Positions 59,091 to 64,000 of a stretch of 64,000 nucleotides of DNA are shown piece after piece. The position numbers and the translations under genes are program-made. The notes under the pieces were generated by a model. That model had not been told where the DNA came from. It worked only from the letters and a program-made list of their open reading frames with translations, and did not search any database. Origin of the DNA: Bryopsis sp. KO-2023 (taxonomy: Eukaryota > Chlorophyta > Ulvophyceae > Bryopsidales > Bryopsidaceae); assembly GCA_030272585.1 (NCBI GenBank), contig BSYQ01000001.1, positions 4,836,001 through 4,900,000 on the forward strand, read 5' to 3'. Every line of letters starts with the position of its first letter. Position 1 is the stretch's first letter.

Positions 59091-59411
59091 AAAAAAAAAA
59101 ACGAGCTTGTGTCAGCTGCCCTCCATATGCTAGATGATGTTTTTTGGAAAATAAAGTCTGAAATCACCACTGGCCTGACCTGGTGGCCGGAAAGGGGGGT
59201 TCAATGAAGAAATTGATCAGATCAGTTTGGGGGTGTTTTAAGGGATGATGATAATTTCATCGATTAAAATATATTTTTTATTTTTTTTGTACAAAACCCA
59301 TGTTGGTCAAATGAGTGAAATGAGCCCACCACTCTAGCAACAAACAATCAAGATTCTCGTCCCGAATATTCCAAATATCACCCTGGATTGATGAATTGAT
59401 TGGTTTTTCAG

Positions 59412-61558
<2,147 letters not shown>

Positions 61559-61886
61559 AGAGGCTGCAATTTTATTTAGGAGTTTTTCAGGGTTTTGGCA
61601 GGAACTGAAAAACGCACCGTCTTTTTGGAGGGGACAATTTTATTTTCCAGCCAACGAATGTTCTTGGTGAAAAAAGGGTTTGCTCTGTTTTGGGGGGAAG
61701 AAAAAGATAATTGTATTTTTGCGAATTTTTTTAACATCGCCTTCGTTTTTTGCGCACTACTTTGGGATTAATCGACAGCGAAACTCAACGCCAGACTAAA
61801 ATCGCCCCCATGCCAGACAACCCACAGTGAAACTTCACACTCGCATGTTTGGATCTGAACTGTCAGAACCCTCCGTTCATCCCCGA
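61559..61886. other. UPRT 3' flank up to the retroelement boundary
   Basis: T-rich 3' UTR to about 61750, then unique sequence to the LTR edge. No gene is seen. Confidence 0.6.
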
Positions 61887-63399
61887 TGTGACGCTCCAGA
61901 AAACGCATTCGGCACAACTACTAATTCTTCATTCGCTCAGCGACTGAAGATAGAGTCGCACTGAATTACCGTAGAGTCTGTCTACGGCAACTGAGTCGGA
62001 CTACGCCGACGTTGAATGTCTTATCCAAAAACTTGGTATCTAAACTGCGACGCACTGAAACTATCGTCACCTAAGAAGTCGGCTAAGACCAGTCGCGCTA
62101 ACACTCATCACCATCCGAGAGTCACAGTCTCGATTCCCCATTACAACGAAAAGCCTAAGACCAGGCATCTGAACGCAACACGAGTCAAAGTCGACGGAGA
62201 CGCCCGCTAAGAGGGCCTTGCTCCCGAGAGTGAGACAGAAAGTGGAGTCCCCTGGAGGATAGTCGCTAAGAGACCATGGCCTAAGGGGACTCTGGAAACT
62301 GAACTGGAGAAGAGAGGAACACAAAACGCAAACACCAAAAACGAAAGGGGACACTCAGAGGAGAGGTCGGCTCCTCTGAGTGGAGAAAAACCTCCTAAGA
62401 GAAGGGCAGCACCTTCTCTTACTATTCTGACTCCACTCCTATTTCCTCTCGAATCAAAGTTTGATCAGCAACAACCTTATTTTGAATAAAGACACTCAGA
62501 GACACAAGAAATAATAGCAAGAGAATATTTTACAGAAAGAGAAGGGATGGTGTATCCCATTTCAAAAGCGTACTTCAGAAAACCTTGGATGATGCTATCT
62601 TTGGCCAGAAGTACCTCGTCCGATCGGGATTCCCGTTTAAGGTAAGTCGCGAAGCTTTCCTTAAGTCCGTCTCGATAAGAGAGTCCTCCTATAGATAGAT
62701 GTCCGAAGTAAGAAGTAAACGAGGTATTCACCGAGTTCTGTCTGTCTTTAACCAGAATTCTGTGGGATATTTATACTCGCGGCTGGTTCTAGCGCTAGCG
62801 CATGTGTGCTGGCCGCGAGTTCGGCGTCACGACAGGGGTCGACTAGCGACCCGACTGCCAGTCGTGCGTATCGCCTAAGAGATCGTTTTTCGTAGGGAGT
62901 TGTATCCGTTTCGCTGGAATCCATAGTGTTTTCGCTGGCTCCTTGTGTTCCCAGCCGCACGTTTCGTAGAAGTCATACCTCGGATGTCATAAAACGACAG
63001 TGCCGGCAGTAAGACTCCTAGTACTCTGCGCTAGCCATGGGTTGGCGTGCCAGCTATTCGATATCTTCCAGCGTATCAGTATACAACTTTTCCTACGTCA
63101 TCGACCTCGTCAGGAATTGAACCCGACGTACGAACCACCAGGTCTCACATAGAGCAGCGTAAAATACGACTGTTTATCAGTGTGAGTTGGCAATTCCATT
63201 CTTCCGAATTATCATCGGAATAATCATTACATCTGGTGGCAGTACATCTGCCATGTTCTTTCTAGCTCCGTCACAGCTGTGACGCTCCCCCTTACACCCG
63301 CATAGAAATCACTCTATGCGTACCCAAAACCTAATCAAAAACCCACTGCATCTCATGCAGTCTTTCTTCCTTTCAACCATACTGTTCATTTCACCTCTT

Positions 63400-63590
63400 G
63401 CACCCACATCAAAACTCCACTGAGTGTATTCAACACCCACATCAAACCCCCTATTAAGTGTATTCAACACTGCTAAGTCCTCCCTTATTCTACCAGAAAA
63501 TCCACAGAATTTGTCTCTCCCTTATTGTCTACCAGAAAAATCCACAGGATTTGTCTCTCCCTTTTTGTCTACCAGAAAAATCCACACCTC
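63400..63590. repeat. Two tandem repeat blocks in the retroelement 3' untranslated region
   Basis: A block of about 35 bp containing TGTATTCAACACCCACATCA is present about twice at 63400-63470. A block of about 48 bp containing GTCTACCAGAAAAATCCACA is present about 2.5 times at 63488-63590. Confidence 0.75.
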
Positions 63591-63642
63591 TTTGATAACC
63601 CAGTAGTAACACCCTTTCATAAAGGGAATCCCCCTCTTCTAA

Positions 63643-63646
<4 letters not shown>

Positions 63647-63678
<32 letters not shown>
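63647..63678. repeat. Homopolymer T32 (A32 on the element's strand)
   Basis: An uninterrupted run of 32 T on plus lies just downstream of the element's open frame when read on minus. Confidence 0.9.
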
Positions 63679-63683
<5 letters not shown>

Positions 63684-64000
63684 CTACTCTCACAGAGATT
63701 TACCCTCTCTCTAGCTGCCACTGGGTCCCCTTTGTCGTTTGCTGGATGCTGCAGCTGCTGATGTTGCTCCTTTTCGAGCGGTCCTCTTTCGGGAGAGTGG
63801 AGGATTGGTAGCCCCATGGATTTCGATCAATCTCTCATCCAGTAGGGTCTCCACGGGATGGCTCTGCTGCTCATTATCAACCCACGCTCCCGGGAGCTGA
63901 TCCGCTCGCACATTACTCCGAGCTCGATGCATGGCACGATTGAGTTCCAAACGGGGTCGAGAGGTCGCCGGGTAGATGGAGCGGAAATGGTTTGCTCCTC

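Larger units (their letters stand above)
61887..64000 (-). mobile_element. LTR retrotransposon, 3' part (fossil; cut by window edge)
   Basis: Base composition changes abruptly at 61887. A candidate LTR of 1389 bp spans 61887-63275, bounded by inverted ends TGTGACG and CGTCACA. On the minus strand a purine-rich tract (AAGGGGGAG) lies immediately before it, as a polypurine tract precedes a 3' LTR. A TATAAATA box lies inside the LTR at about 62766-62773, reading on minus. Further right on the same strand lie a 3' untranslated region with tandem repeats, an A32 tract, and the end of an open frame (from at least 63950 to the stop at 63711), presumably the element's polyprotein or a tail of it. Family cannot be fixed from this part; a Ty3-like arrangement is a guess. 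Whether it is whole or broken, and its age, cannot be judged without the other LTR. Confidence 0.65.

Noticed and set aside
63112-63160. Functional tRNA gene
   Set aside because: Only a T-arm-like hairpin is present; no D-arm, anticodon arm or full acceptor stem can be drawn.
63400-63590. CRISPR-like array
   Set aside because: The repeats are contiguous without unique spacers and lie in a eukaryotic retroelement; they are simple tandem duplications.

Overview
This is nuclear DNA from an intron-rich photosynthetic eukaryote, most likely a green-lineage (possibly streptophyte) alga. The genes point that way: a thylakoid HHL1-like protein with a chloroplast-type leader, plant-type LpxC, plastid-type uracil phosphoribosyltransferase, an ATG11 of the plant form, a p24-delta cargo receptor, an EMSY-like (ENT + Tudor) protein, a CRM RNA-binding protein, and a BRCA1/BARD1-type protein carrying the plant-style ePHD. 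Introns are short (mostly 60-400 bp), GT-AG with two probable GC-AG exceptions. Introns and intergenic DNA are rich in homopolymer runs. The species assignment is inference.

Layout, left to right: a coiled-coil (kinesin-14-like) gene running off the left edge (-); a secreted Cys-rich protein (+); an unidentified helical protein (+); a TBC protein (+); a BRCA1/BARD1-like gene (-); LpxC (-), divergent from a large chromatin-type adenine methyltransferase gene (+, 16397-20601); a small unknown (-); p24-delta (-), divergent from TCTP (+); a CRM protein (-), divergent from a half-size ABCA transporter (+); an alpha/beta hydrolase (-); UBC13 (-); RRP6 (-); an EMSY-like gene (+); a ubiquitin-like protein (+); HHL1 (-); ATG11 (-); UPRT (+); and, from 61887 to the right edge, the 3' part of an LTR retroelement on the minus strand.

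The most striking locus is 16397-20601. Fourteen exons join in phase to give an 875-residue protein with PWWP, PHD finger, a phage-Dam-like N6-adenine methyltransferase fold, CW zinc finger and a C-terminal helix. It looks like a methyltransferase of phage ancestry fitted with three histone-reader modules. Its motif IV reads NPDY instead of NPPY, so activity is an open question.

Most genes are single-copy housekeeping genes in divergent or convergent pairs with short shared promoters (about 190-400 bp). No operon logic is expected or seen. I found no rRNA, tRNA or CRISPR arrays.
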